A DNA stretch of 64,000 nt from Paenibacillus phytohabitans (GTDB lineage Bacteria; Bacillota; Bacilli; Paenibacillales; Paenibacillaceae), in contig NZ_WHOB01000093.1 in NCBI RefSeq assembly GCF_013141775.1, positions 124,001 to 188,000 on the forward strand, given 5' to 3'. Made by a program: the position numbers and the translations under genes. The notes under the pieces are model-generated. The model did no database searches. It saw only the letters and a list, made by a program, of their open reading frames with translations, and had not been told where the DNA came from. This document shows positions 33,256 through 42,160 of this stretch, piece after piece (positions within the stretch are counted from its first letter, which is position 1; every line of letters begins with the position of its first letter).

Positions 33256-35436
33256 CTAAGGCAATCTAACCGCTACAGCAGCGGCCATTTCTCTGGTTAC
33301 AGCTGTGGCAGGAGCGAATTCGCCGCCGGTACCGCTCATAATTCCAAGTCCGGTTACAGTACGTACCGCCGTTAATGCGTAGGCGCTGATCTGTTCTTCA
33401 TCTGTGAATTTTCCGGTTCCGGCTGCTGCCGAAGCTTCGTCCAGCTTCAAGGCTCTCACGATCATTACAGCCATATCCTGGCGGGTAACGGGGCTGTCCG
33501 GTTTGAAGGCTGTACCTGTTACTCCGCTGACAATTCCCAGTTCCTTCGCTTTGTTCACTGCTCCATAATACCACGCATCCGCCTTAACATCACTGAAACT
33601 CTGGGCTGACGATGCCGCAGACGGCTCGTTGCCGGTCAATCTCAGCAGCAGTGCCGCAAATTCAGCCCGGGTAATATTCTGCTTCGGCGCGAACACGAGG
33701 CTGCTCTCACTGACCCCGCCCATCAGCTTGCGGTCATAGGCCGTGTACACTGACTCCAGCGCCCAAGGCGAGATTGACTTCACATCGGTAAAAGCAGCAC
33801 GGTCAGCCGCAGCAGAAGCCACGGTCAGCGGCTGCGAATAGCGGACTACCGCAGGTGTGCTGTCTTTGAGATATCCGGTAACGGTAATCGTATATTTATT
33901 CGCTGGCAGGCCGCCGGCAACAACAGCTGAACCCGCAGCATCCGTAACAGCAGTTTTACCGCCAATGGATACCTGAACCCCTGCGGCTGGTGAGGATACC
34001 GGGTCGGAAGTGAAGGTCGCTTCATTCCATACCCACTGCTTTTGAGTTACTATTACAGTAATATCTTGTCCAGGCTGCGGCTGTGCAGGGGAGACCGCCA
34101 CGGACTCTACCACCTGTGTGTTATCCCCGCCATAATAGACAAGCACGCGGTCATTCTCCGCAAGAAGGAAATCACCCATGCCTACACTTGGATAAATCCA
34201 CGCTCCACCGCGGGCTACAACATACATCCATCCGTCATAGCCGCCAAAAGCACCCGCAGTTACGCCGCCGATTCCCGTCACGTAATTGCCAGCTTCATTG
34301 ACCAGGGCCACCTTCTTCGCCGCCGCTGCCTTCTCCAGTGCTCGAAGTACATTTCCCGCATATACAGTGCCTTCTGCCAGGGTTCCGTTAGGGCCCTCAA
34401 TGGCAACGGACACACTAACCTGAGGAGTCTTCACAGGTGAATTGCTAAGATCATAGAGCTTGCTGCCTGTGCTGAAAAGCTTGTAAGCTACCAATGCTTC
34501 CAGCGCCTGCTCTGTCGAGAGCTGATTGTAGCTTCCGCCCGCTGTATGAGCGAACCCGCCATCTGCTGCACTGAAGCTAAGAAGCTTACTGACAAGGTTC
34601 ACATTGCCTACGGTATACTCCGCTCCTGCCGGGTCAATGCCAAAGGAAGACAGACCAATAATGGCTTGAGCGACACTCTCGCTGCTGTCACCATAGCCGC
34701 CGTTCTTATCCTGTGCGGTCGCCAGCCAGGCTGCCGCCCGCTGTCCCGCGGTATTGACTGCCGGATCATCCTTATGTCCTGCCAGCACAGTAAGCACGAT
34801 CGCCGTCATGTCCGGGTCACTTGCTCCCGTAGTCAGGGTGAAGCCGCCGTCTGTGTTCTGCTTGGACAGGATCTCAGCCAGCAGTTTCGCCGGTGTCCAT
34901 TTCGCATTGTCAGGTATAGTATATGTTCCGGAATCAAGCGCCAGCAGTACATAGGCTGCGTTGTTCAGCGTCTGGCCGGTAATTTTATCGTTATTGTAGA
35001 GCTTCTCAATCAGGTTGTAGCCGGCGACATCCGCCGGATTCCCGCCAAGCGCCCTAACCGCCAGCGTAATCCGCGCATAGTCCGTAGCTCTGGCGTAAAC
35101 ACCCTTGGCTGCGGCTACTTTACTCTCAAGCGCCTTTAAATAACTATCCGGAACCTTGTAGCCCGCCTGCGCGAGGCCGATGGCCTGCCAGTCGGACTGG
35201 ACTCCGGCCTTCAGCACAAACTCCGAAGTGGCATAGACTGCCTCAGCTACGCTAACTGCTGTGCCTGAAGGTAGAGCTGAAGCCGTATTCGCTGTATTTG
35301 CACTTAACTGGGCTGATGCGGTATCACTCTGGGCAAAAGCCTGTCCCGCCGGAGCTACAGCCGCTCCCAGAACCGCGAACATCATGACAACGATCAGACC
35401 CAGCCGGATAAACTTGGATGATAAATTGTTCTTCAT
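33256..35436 (-). CDS. Surface-anchored transcobalamin-like protein (alpha/alpha barrel, DUF4430, SLH)
   Basis: Secreted protein of 726 aa. Signal peptide 1-35. Residues about 60-330 form alpha/alpha-toroid repeats of the prenyltransferase/terpene-cyclase type, with QNTDGGF (193-199), DKNGGYG (243-249) and SAADGGF (289-295). Residues about 340-436 are DUF4430 with GGYDGWMYVV. A beta-sandwich (about 450-535, carboxypeptidase-regulatory-like) follows, then three SLH domains (about 548-726) that bind secondary wall polymer. An alpha/alpha barrel followed by this beta-domain is the architecture of transcobalamin and intrinsic factor. With the B12 riboswitch upstream, a cell-surface cobalamin-binding role is strongly suggested. 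Confidence 0.88.
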   Translation of the reverse strand: MKNNLSSKFIRLGLIVVMMFAVLGAAVAPAGQAFAQSDTASAQLSANTANTASALPSGTAVSVAEAVYATSEFVLKAGVQSDWQAIGLAQAGYKVPDSYLKALESKVAAAKGVYARATDYARITLAVRALGGNPADVAGYNLIEKLYNNDKITGQTLNNAAYVLLALDSGTYTIPDNAKWTPAKLLAEILSKQNTDGGFTLTTGASDPDMTAIVLTVLAGHKDDPAVNTAGQRAAAWLATAQDKNGGYGDSSESVAQAIIGLSSFGIDPAGAEYTVGNVNLVSKLLSFSAADGGFAHTAGGSYNQLSTEQALEALVAYKLFSTGSKLYDLSNSPVKTPQVSVSVAIEGPNGTLAEGTVYAGNVLRALEKAAAAKKVALVNEAGNYVTGIGGVTAGAFGGYDGWMYVVARGGAWIYPSVGMGDFLLAENDRVLVYYGGDNTQVVESVAVSPAQPQPGQDITVIVTQKQWVWNEATFTSDPVSSPAAGVQVSIGGKTAVTDAAGSAVVAGGLPANKYTITVTGYLKDSTPAVVRYSQPLTVASAAADRAAFTDVKSISPWALESVYTAYDRKLMGGVSESSLVFAPKQNITRAEFAALLLRLTGNEPSAASSAQSFSDVKADAWYYGAVNKAKELGIVSGVTGTAFKPDSPVTRQDMAVMIVRALKLDEASAAAGTGKFTDEEQISAYALTAVRTVTGLGIMSGTGGEFAPATAVTREMAAAVAVRLP

Positions 35437-35502
35437 TGCTTGACCTCTTTCTGTGAATAGAATGGTATAGATGAATCCTGTGTCCTCCGCTGATGCGGGT
35501 GC

Positions 35503-35533
35503 AACATAAAGACCGCCCTGTACAGGGCGGCCG
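35503..35533 (-). terminator. Expression-platform terminator of the B12 riboswitch
   Basis: CCGCCCT (35513-35519) pairs with AGGGCGG (35524-35530) around GTAC, followed on the minus strand by TCTTTATG. It lies between aptamer and start codon, where ligand-controlled termination is expected. The T run is short. Confidence 0.6.
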
Positions 35534-35641
35534 GGGAAGGATACAATACATGCGGCTGAAATGAAGTTTCCCTACACACAGCCACTGCTTATATTTGCAC
35601 CTGCTTCCGCATTCTTACCCCCGAAGAATAGAAACAACAAC

Positions 35642-35858
35642 GAAAAAGGCAGGTCTCCTGGCTTACGCTTCATTGCTTCCCCCGCCTTCCCATCCTATTA
35701 TCAGACAGTGGCTTCTCAGGAGTCGCTCCGCATTTACAGTGGCGGGACCGCACCGGACTTGCACCGGACTTCCCTTTTAAGCAGATTACATTCGTAGCAC
35801 AGGCATGGCTATCTGTTGCATGACAGCGCCTGTTTCTACGGAAATCCGCACCTTTTTC
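35642..35858 (-). ncRNA. Cobalamin (B12) riboswitch aptamer
   Basis: Read on the minus strand the element shows the closing stem P1 (GAAAAAGG at 35851-35858 with CCTTTTTC at 35642-35649), GGGAAGTCCGGTGCAAGTCC, GGTCCCGCCACTGTAAATG, GAAGCCACTG, and the B12 box AAGCCAGGAGACCTGCC (about 35648-35664). These are the conserved cobalamin-riboswitch elements in the right order. It controls the surface transcobalamin-like gene starting at 35436 and perhaps the ECF genes beyond. Confidence 0.96.
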
Positions 35859-35890
35859 CAAAGCTTATTAAATTTGAATATTCACAAACA

Positions 35891-35919
35891 ATCATATCTA
35901 CTATTCCCCTGTATGTCTA
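35891..35919 (-). promoter_or_regulatory. Promoter of the B12-riboswitch transcript
   Basis: Minus-strand TAGACA (35914-35919), 17-nt spacer, TATGAT (35891-35896); five of six matches at both elements. It lies about 35 nt before the aptamer P1 stem. Confidence 0.65.
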
Positions 35920-35964
35920 TAGACAAGCTGTTTCAATTATAGGCACAACCGGCCCCTTCCGCAC

Positions 35965-36019
35965 AAAAAATCCTGAACAACACCCACCGCATTCTCTCGG
36001 CATATCGTGCTGTTCAGGA
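35965..36019 (-). terminator. Intrinsic terminator ending the tubulin/GAP1 operon
   Basis: TCCTGAACA (35971-35979) pairs with TGTTCAGGA (36011-36019), followed on the minus strand by six T. It closes the seven-gene minus-strand operon that begins at 51265. Confidence 0.85.
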
Positions 36020-36059
36020 CTTAAATAGTGAACCTTCCGCTTCCGGCAAGAGCCGGCAG

Positions 36060-36190
36060 CTGGTTGATTGTATTATGTACAACAGAATGAGAATATACGG
36101 CGGCCATAATGCATTCTGCTGTATTTAATATACAATTGATTTTGGAATATAGCCCTTATAGGCTCTAAAATCCGGAATCTAATGTACCAA
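36060..36190. repeat. TTGTAT-family inverted elements
   Basis: GATTGTATTATGTACAACAGAATG (as two halves) and a partly inverted CATTCTGCTGTATTT...ATACAATTGATT. CAGAATG and CATTCTG form an outer dyad. No gene lies between the GAP1-like gene end and the operon terminator. Confidence 0.55.
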
Positions 36191-36270
36191 TTACAATAAA
36201 ACGCATAATAGAGCTGATTATGCCGGACGTCTCTTACATCCGGCTTCACCCAATTCAGGCTCTCACCCAA

Positions 36271-39200
36271 TCATTCCGCATCCGTGTCCGGGCTGGCGGA
36301 AGGAGTGGGGTCAGTGCCGGGTGTAGTCTCCGGAGTAGTGCTCGGGGTACTTCCCAGAATGCTCCCCGGACTAACCTGTAGCTTCAGCGTATAGATTCCG
36401 GCGGTGATCACATCACCCGCGGCCAGCTTCGCGCCCGGCTCCAGCTCCACCGTCACTTCATATACGCGTGCAGGTGTTCCTGCGCCCGATGCACCCGCCG
36501 CCGGGGAGGCTTCGGCTGCTTCCCCGTTCGCGCCGCCGTTAGTCCCGGCGGTTGTCTCATCAGTGCCGCCGCTATTTCCGGCGGCTGCATTCCCATTCGC
36601 GCCGCCGTCTTTCCCGGCGGCCACATCTCCGGTCGCCCCGCCGTCAGTCCCCACGGCTCCCTCATCAGAGCCGCCGTCATTTCCGGCGGCCGATGCACCC
36701 GCCGCCGGGGAGGCTTCGGCTTCGTCAGAGCCGCCGCTATTTCCGGCGGCTGCATCCCCATTCGCGCCGCCGTCAACTCCGGCGGCCAGGCAACTGCTCG
36801 CAGTTGCTGCAACCTTGTAAGTGTCCGCAACGTTATTACCGGACATCACAATGATCTCCGCCGGCTTGAAGTCGGAGCACTCCGCCGCAGCGGCAAAGCT
36901 GAACACCAGCTTGACGCCTGCTTCCCCGCTGCTTTCAGCCCCGCCTGCATTCCCGGTGCCTTCTGTTCCGCCGCCTTCAGCCCCGCCAGCGTTCCCGGTA
37001 CCTTCTGTTCCACCATTTCCGGTTCCTGTGCTTGTCCCGGCACCTGCCACTCCGCCAACCAGCCGTACAGAGACCGGGGCTTGCTCTTGCCCATCCACAT
37101 TGTGGATATCGCCCCGAATCGGGCTCACAGTCGGCTGCGGCGCAGCGGTATCCGCATCCGGCCGCAGCCAGCTGATAGCGATAATGGCAATGATCAGTAC
37201 GATCCCAAGCACGCTGCCGGAGATCAGGATCTGAAATCGGCTGCGGCTGACCCACCGCGCCAGCGGCGAAGCCAGCTGGGAGCGGGCTTCATTGTAGACA
37301 TTCTGCATGGCGGGCGTTGCGGCCGAGCTATAGCTTTTGCGGAAATCGCGGTTCTTGAACGCCTCGCGGTCATTCTTCAGGAAATACTTCAGCACCGCCC
37401 GCCGGTAATTCGGCCACAGCTTCTTGCTCGAGATGGTGAACAGCCGGTTATGCTGCGACCAGGCCAGGAAACGGTAGACCGTTTCCTTATCATTGCCCGC
37501 TTTGCGCGCCACCAGCTCCAGCAGCGCATCGTAATCAAGCGGACCACCCTCACGTTCACTGCTGTGGTAGAAGGCCAGCGGCAGCCGTTCGAACGGCTCG
37601 ATGCTCCGCGGCTCCTTCAGCCAGCGTCCTCCGAGCAGTTGTACATCATCCAGCTCCCGGGGAGACAGACCGGCGAAGATCTCCTCGTCCGGCTTCTCCT
37701 CCCCGAACCAGCGGTACGCAGCGCGCAGCGCATTCGCTTTACGCTTAGCGATTGCATCCAGCGGCGGCTGCCAATCCGCCGTATCCCGGTAGCGCAGGAA
37801 AGAAATCTCCAGCAGCTGCTCCATCGTCAGCTCGTCCAGCGAGATCCGGTTCAGCAGGAAGCGGTCGGCAACGGTTCCCAGTTCCTGCAGCAGTGACAGC
37901 GCCTCAGGATGTACACCGCCGCCTCTGCGGCGTTCTTTCTCCGCCTTCTGCACCGACTCATGAACCGATGCCACCGCCGCCACCGGATCATTGTCCCGCT
38001 GCAGCTTCTCCAGCAGATATTCCTTGACGGTATCGCGCACGAAAGCCTGCTGAAGCGCCTCCGGCAGGAATCGGCCCCAATGCGCCACGAACCGCAGAAT
38101 ATCCGCCGATTTCGGCGCGTCAGCCAGCCGGGATTCCATATAAGGCTCCAGCAGCGCTTTGCGGAAGATAGGCTGAGCCAGCACTCTTTTGAAGAAGGCC
38201 GCACTAAGCTCATCGTTGCCCTCAATAATACCGTAAGCGGCAGCAAGCGCATCCTCACGTCCCGCCGACTGGCAGTTCAGCATCCCGTTGATGAAGTAAT
38301 CCACAATTTTGACCCGGTAATTATGGCCCGGCAGCGCAAAATACTCCTTGAACCACTCCAGAATCTCCGGCGCCGGTATCCCTTTTTTGCGGATCAGATC
38401 ATACTCACGGTCGAACCGCTCCAGGAACATATCATTCAGGCGTACCCGGGATTCCAGCGCCCCCTCCGGCTTCAGATAGGACAGCAGACCGCCGAGCACA
38501 GCGTTCTTGTTCCCTGTATATAAATCTTCATTGCCTTGCTCAATCTCATAAAAGACAGCCAGCTCATTGTAGAGTGCCAGCGACAGCTTGCGGTCCACAC
38601 TCTCACCAAGCAGCAGGGAGTCGGCGAATCTGGCGAAGTCTCTGAGACTCCCGCCCGCCTGCCCCAGCGTCTTCCAGGCCAGGTCTGCATACGTCTGCCG
38701 GGACTCCCCGAAATCGGCATTCAGAATCCGCGCGCCTGCCAGATCAAAAATATAATCCTTCTCAATACTCCGGTCCCCCGGGCGCAGCGAGCCCTTCTCC
38801 ACAAAGCTCAGGTGAATATATTTGCGGCTCTGCGGCTCTTTGGCATAAGTGATCACTCCCAGCCTGCGGCGGAAGTCATGCGGCAATGAAGCATAGAGAA
38901 CCTCCGTCAGCTCCACCGCACGCTGCGACAACTCACTGATCGGCACATCCAGCGCTACATAGATCTTCTTCTTGCCGGCTACGGACAGCATGACCGCCTG
39001 CAGCAGGGCCTTGAACAGCTCTTCGGTGAATCCGAGGCTGCGAAGCACGGTCAGCGGGTCTGCTGACTCTTCACGGACCCCGACTGGAATGGACTCCAGC
39101 TCAGGCAGTGTTCCGCCCGGCTCTCCCTCATAACTCCGGGCGAAGCCGGCATGCAGCCATTCCCCGTACCCCTCAACAATCTCCTCCGAGCGGATAGGCG

Positions 39201-39528
39201 GCACCACGAAATTATGGGCAAAAAAAGCGCTCCGCTGCCCCGTGAAATCCGCCGCCAGATAGCGGCTGAGGCCAATCACTGTCTCATTGCTCTCCGTATG
39301 GAACAGATGCAGCGCGTCAGGATACAGCTCCTCATCCTTCTCACCGCGTGCCGCGAGCTCGGCCGGAGCATCGTAGAGGCAGAAGGGATGCAGGATTTTT
39401 TTGACAAAATTATTGTCCAGACTCTCCGATTTCGCTACCGTATCGAATCCCTCTGTCGCCCGGTAAACGCCGCGGCGCTCGCGGGTATACATCTGCTGGG
39501 TGATCATGGACCCTGAAAATCTGTTCAC
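36271..39528 (-). CDS. GAP1-N2-like GTPase-associated membrane protein
   Basis: Large protein of 1085 aa. The N-terminus ITQQMYTRERRGVYRATEGF with the following KSESLDNNF matches my memory of the GAP1-N2 domain (GTPase-associated protein 1). The cytoplasmic region is helical to about residue 760, then one membrane helix (765-788). The extracellular tail (789-1085) carries two short beta-rich blocks interrupted by Gly/Ala/Asp repeats, and ends in a Pro/Thr stretch. The start is GTG at 39528, sharing GTGA with the stop of the upstream GTPase gene; ATG at 39507, closer to the domain edge, is the alternative. It is the last gene of the operon. Confidence 0.8.
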   Translation of the reverse strand: MNRFSGSMITQQMYTRERRGVYRATEGFDTVAKSESLDNNFVKKILHPFCLYDAPAELAARGEKDEELYPDALHLFHTESNETVIGLSRYLAADFTGQRSAFFAHNFVVPPIRSEEIVEGYGEWLHAGFARSYEGEPGGTLPELESIPVGVREESADPLTVLRSLGFTEELFKALLQAVMLSVAGKKKIYVALDVPISELSQRAVELTEVLYASLPHDFRRRLGVITYAKEPQSRKYIHLSFVEKGSLRPGDRSIEKDYIFDLAGARILNADFGESRQTYADLAWKTLGQAGGSLRDFARFADSLLLGESVDRKLSLALYNELAVFYEIEQGNEDLYTGNKNAVLGGLLSYLKPEGALESRVRLNDMFLERFDREYDLIRKKGIPAPEILEWFKEYFALPGHNYRVKIVDYFINGMLNCQSAGREDALAAAYGIIEGNDELSAAFFKRVLAQPIFRKALLEPYMESRLADAPKSADILRFVAHWGRFLPEALQQAFVRDTVKEYLLEKLQRDNDPVAAVASVHESVQKAEKERRRGGGVHPEALSLLQELGTVADRFLLNRISLDELTMEQLLEISFLRYRDTADWQPPLDAIAKRKANALRAAYRWFGEEKPDEEIFAGLSPRELDDVQLLGGRWLKEPRSIEPFERLPLAFYHSSEREGGPLDYDALLELVARKAGNDKETVYRFLAWSQHNRLFTISSKKLWPNYRRAVLKYFLKNDREAFKNRDFRKSYSSAATPAMQNVYNEARSQLASPLARWVSRSRFQILISGSVLGIVLIIAIIAISWLRPDADTAAPQPTVSPIRGDIHNVDGQEQAPVSVRLVGGVAGAGTSTGTGNGGTEGTGNAGGAEGGGTEGTGNAGGAESSGEAGVKLVFSFAAAAECSDFKPAEIIVMSGNNVADTYKVAATASSCLAAGVDGGANGDAAAGNSGGSDEAEASPAAGASAAGNDGGSDEGAVGTDGGATGDVAAGKDGGANGNAAAGNSGGTDETTAGTNGGANGEAAEASPAAGASGAGTPARVYEVTVELEPGAKLAAGDVITAGIYTLKLQVSPGSILGSTPSTTPETTPGTDPTPSASPDTDAE

Positions 39529-40787
39529 GGCCCGTCGCTCCCCTCAATATAATTCAGCTTGTGCAGCAGCCAGATAAACGGCTCGTCCACACGGATCGGA
39601 CTGACGACACCCTCCACCTTCTGATTGACCGGATTGCTGCCCAGCGCAGATACCGCGAAGTAACCGGTGTTGGCAAAGTACACATCCATCGTATCCTTGA
39701 ACGGACGGTCGACCTTCTCGATAAAGCGGCGGATTTCACCGTCGATGTTGTGGAACTCGTCCAGATTCAGCGTGTTGCGGTGCACATAGTTGTTGAACAC
39801 GTTGCTGTTGGACTTGATGTAATCGCCATCCTCATCCTTGAGTGAGTGCAGCATGTCGCTTTTGGCCAGTACAATGGCCGTTGGAATATTGGTTTTGCTC
39901 TTCTCCTGATAAGCGATGAAGTCACCGAACATCGTCAGCACCACATCGCGCGGCTCATCATACTGCGACACCCACTCGCCCGGACGGTCGCCGAAGTTGA
40001 TGCGGATTTTCTCGCGGATGGAGCGGATCTGCAGCGGATCGACCATGAACAGAATACCTGCGGAGTTCTTGATATGCTGGCCGTGCAAGCCCAGATAATC
40101 CTGATCGACCATCCCTTCACCGGCAACATCGAAGAACACCAGCGTCAGCGGGGGCTTGGATTCATCCTTGAACACGAACTGGAAAATAAACGGCTCCTGC
40201 ATCTTCTCCTTCTGGGTAGAAGCGAGCAGATCTCCCCGCTCGAACAGCGGCTCTTCGTACAGTGTGCGGAATTTGCGGCTGATCTCGGCATTCAGCGGCA
40301 TACAGGCCGCGTCAAAATGCCCCGCTGTCGTATGCTGCAGCGTATGGATCAGCGAGGTCATATACACTGACTTCCCTACCTGGGAAGCGCCGATAATCGA
40401 GATAATATTGCTCGGCACCTTGCCGGCAGTTACAGGCAGCTCATTATGGCAGGACGGGCAGAGCCGTCTGCGGGTCAGCACGCCATAGCGGTCGGTGATT
40501 CCGGTCAGCACATGGTCCGTATAATGATGATACTCCTCCGGAATATCCGCCGGATTCAGGATCGCTTCCATATCGTCTACCGTATCGAGGCCGAAGCGCT
40601 CACGGTACTTATTCAGCAGATCATCTTCGCCCAGCGCATAATTCTCGTCATCCTCACGGCTGTGCATGGCCCGGAACACCACTTCCTCCGGCTCAAAGCG
40701 GGAAAAGCAGTACGGGCAGACGATGTCATAATACAGCGGCCTTGCCGGGGGCTGATTCTTCTTCATGAAGCGGCTAAAAAAAGACAT
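39525..40787 (-). CDS. Zinc-ribbon TRAFAC-type GTPase
   Basis: Predicted GTPase of 420 aa, possibly of the 'double-GTPase' group known from GAP1 neighbourhoods (from memory). A split zinc ribbon, CPYC at 24-27 and CPSC at 110-113, frames a charged insert. Then P-loop GASQVGKS (133-140), switch II DVAGEG (220-225) and G4-like AKSD (308-311). There is no membrane segment, so membrane contact would come through partners. GAGGAGG precedes the ATG. Its stop overlaps the start of the GAP1-N2-like gene, which suggests that the two proteins act together, with the GAP1 protein as effector or regulator. Confidence 0.85.
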   Translation of the reverse strand: MSFFSRFMKKNQPPARPLYYDIVCPYCFSRFEPEEVVFRAMHSREDDENYALGEDDLLNKYRERFGLDTVDDMEAILNPADIPEEYHHYTDHVLTGITDRYGVLTRRRLCPSCHNELPVTAGKVPSNIISIIGASQVGKSVYMTSLIHTLQHTTAGHFDAACMPLNAEISRKFRTLYEEPLFERGDLLASTQKEKMQEPFIFQFVFKDESKPPLTLVFFDVAGEGMVDQDYLGLHGQHIKNSAGILFMVDPLQIRSIREKIRINFGDRPGEWVSQYDEPRDVVLTMFGDFIAYQEKSKTNIPTAIVLAKSDMLHSLKDEDGDYIKSNSNVFNNYVHRNTLNLDEFHNIDGEIRRFIEKVDRPFKDTMDVYFANTGYFAVSALGSNPVNQKVEGVVSPIRVDEPFIWLLHKLNYIEGSDGP

Positions 40788-41489
40788 TTCTCTTCCTCCT
40801 CAACGTTTTGTCCGGCAGCTCAGGTAAATGGGCGGCTGACAAAACTGGCTACGAAAGCATAATCTCCAAGTTTTGATGCAGCAGCTCAGGCGAACGAGCG
40901 GCTGACAAAACTGGCCTCGAAAGCATAAGCCTAAAGTTTTGCCGCAGCAGATGCTCAGGCGAACGAGCTGCTCGCAAAACTGGCTTCGAAAGCATACGCC
41001 TAAAGTTTTGCCGCAACAGATGCTCAACGAAAGAGCTGCTCGCAAAACTGGCCTCAAAAGCATAAGCCTAAAGTTTTGCCGCAGCAGATGCTCAGGCGAA
41101 CGAGCTGCTCGCAAAACGGGTATCGCACAAATTTGCTTCTATATCTGAGCGCAGACGGTCCGCTCGCTTAATTTCTCCGGCCTTACACACTGCACTTTCC
41201 CGGCATTCCGTTTGTACGCGGTTCTTGGAGCGCATATAACTGCACTTTGTACAGCTATATTACCGTTTCCGCCCGCTTGCGTCCGAATAGCTGCAGTTTG
41301 TGCAACTATACCAGAGCAGAGAGCATGATTAGAGGGGTTCCCCGAGATATAGATGTACAAAATACAATTAAACATCCCGTACGGCAGAAATCTGCCACTT
41401 TAGCTGTATGAAATACAGTTATTCCATATCTGGACGTATCAGGCTGAGCTCCGCGCTCCAACTAATATTCCTTACACCCTGCCAGCCGG
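40788..41489. repeat. 700-bp gene-free gap: 66-69-bp tandem array plus CTGTAT elements
   Basis: CAAAACTGGC recurs at 40840, 40906, 40975, 41043 and, mutated, 41112 (period 66, 69, 68, 69). Each unit carries GCAAAACT...AGTTTTGC arms that can form a hairpin, then GCAGCAGATGCTCAGG and GAACGAGCTGCTCG. From about 41190 to 41430 CTGCACTTTGTACAGCTAT, CTGCAGTTTGTGCAACTAT and CTGTATGAAATACAG follow, a variant of the dispersed TTGTAT family. No gene. It interrupts an otherwise compact operon. Confidence 0.85.
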
Positions 41490-42125
41490 TCACTCCGGCA
41501 CCAGCTCGTAATATAAACCGTACTTGCGGCCGTCCGTGAAAAAGATACGGATGAAGTCGTCTTTGCCGACCTCAATCGGCGGAAGCTGATTTCGTCCGGG
41601 GGCGAAATCCTGCACGAACGGGAAAAGCGCCCCGTCCTCCCTGGAGGCCGGATGGCCATCCCGCTTCTTCACGTAGCAGAGTACTTCCTTCGGTACAGGC
41701 ACCTCAGCGGTAATTGTCATATGCACAGTTTTCAGCTTGCTAAACAGGCCTTTTTTGTGCTGGACGGAATAATAGATTCTCGCTTTGCCTGCGCTGACCA
41801 GTGTCTTGTTGGCACCGTCCCGCTGACGCACCAGCAAAGTCTCCCCATTCTCGGACAGCCGGGCATAAATGGTATACGCCACCAGCCCGATCTCATCCAG
41901 CCGGTCACGGTAGCCGTTATTCGCTTTGTACTCTTCACGTGTGTAGAGCTTCATGCCGGAAGGCGGATGTTCTCCATCCTCCGGTGCCTCCGCAGAGGCT
42001 TTATGAATACATACCGCCTGCACGCCATCCGGCCAGCGCCACCGCAGCGTGCAGAACCGGTCTTCCACTCTGGATACCACTTCGGCTATAACCGGTGCAC
42101 CAGAATCAACCTCGGCGTACTTCAT
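41490..42125 (-). CDS. Unrecognised beta-rich protein of the tubulin/GTPase module
   Basis: Cytosolic protein of 211 aa that I do not recognise. It has no signal peptide or membrane segment. The N-terminal half has alternating beta strands (APVIAEVVSRVEDRFCTLRWRW) and the C-terminal half has RIYYSVQHKK, TVHMTITAEVPVPKEVLCYV and a closing KYGLYYELVPE, suggesting two beta-sandwich units. AAGGAG lies 9 nt upstream of the ATG. It lies 35 nt after a VWA membrane-protein gene and before the repeat array. An adaptor role in the module is inferred from position only. Confidence 0.75.
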   Translation of the reverse strand: MKYAEVDSGAPVIAEVVSRVEDRFCTLRWRWPDGVQAVCIHKASAEAPEDGEHPPSGMKLYTREEYKANNGYRDRLDEIGLVAYTIYARLSENGETLLVRQRDGANKTLVSAGKARIYYSVQHKKGLFSKLKTVHMTITAEVPVPKEVLCYVKKRDGHPASREDGALFPFVQDFAPGRNQLPPIEVGKDDFIRIFFTDGRKYGLYYELVPE

Positions 42126-42160
42126 GGCAACATGCTCCTTTCATTAGGTAACCATCGGAC

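Noticed and set aside
33256..35436. Terpene cyclase or prenyltransferase enzyme
   Set aside because: The barrel repeats are present but the protein is secreted, fused to DUF4430 and SLH domains and lacks the DxDD-type catalytic motif.
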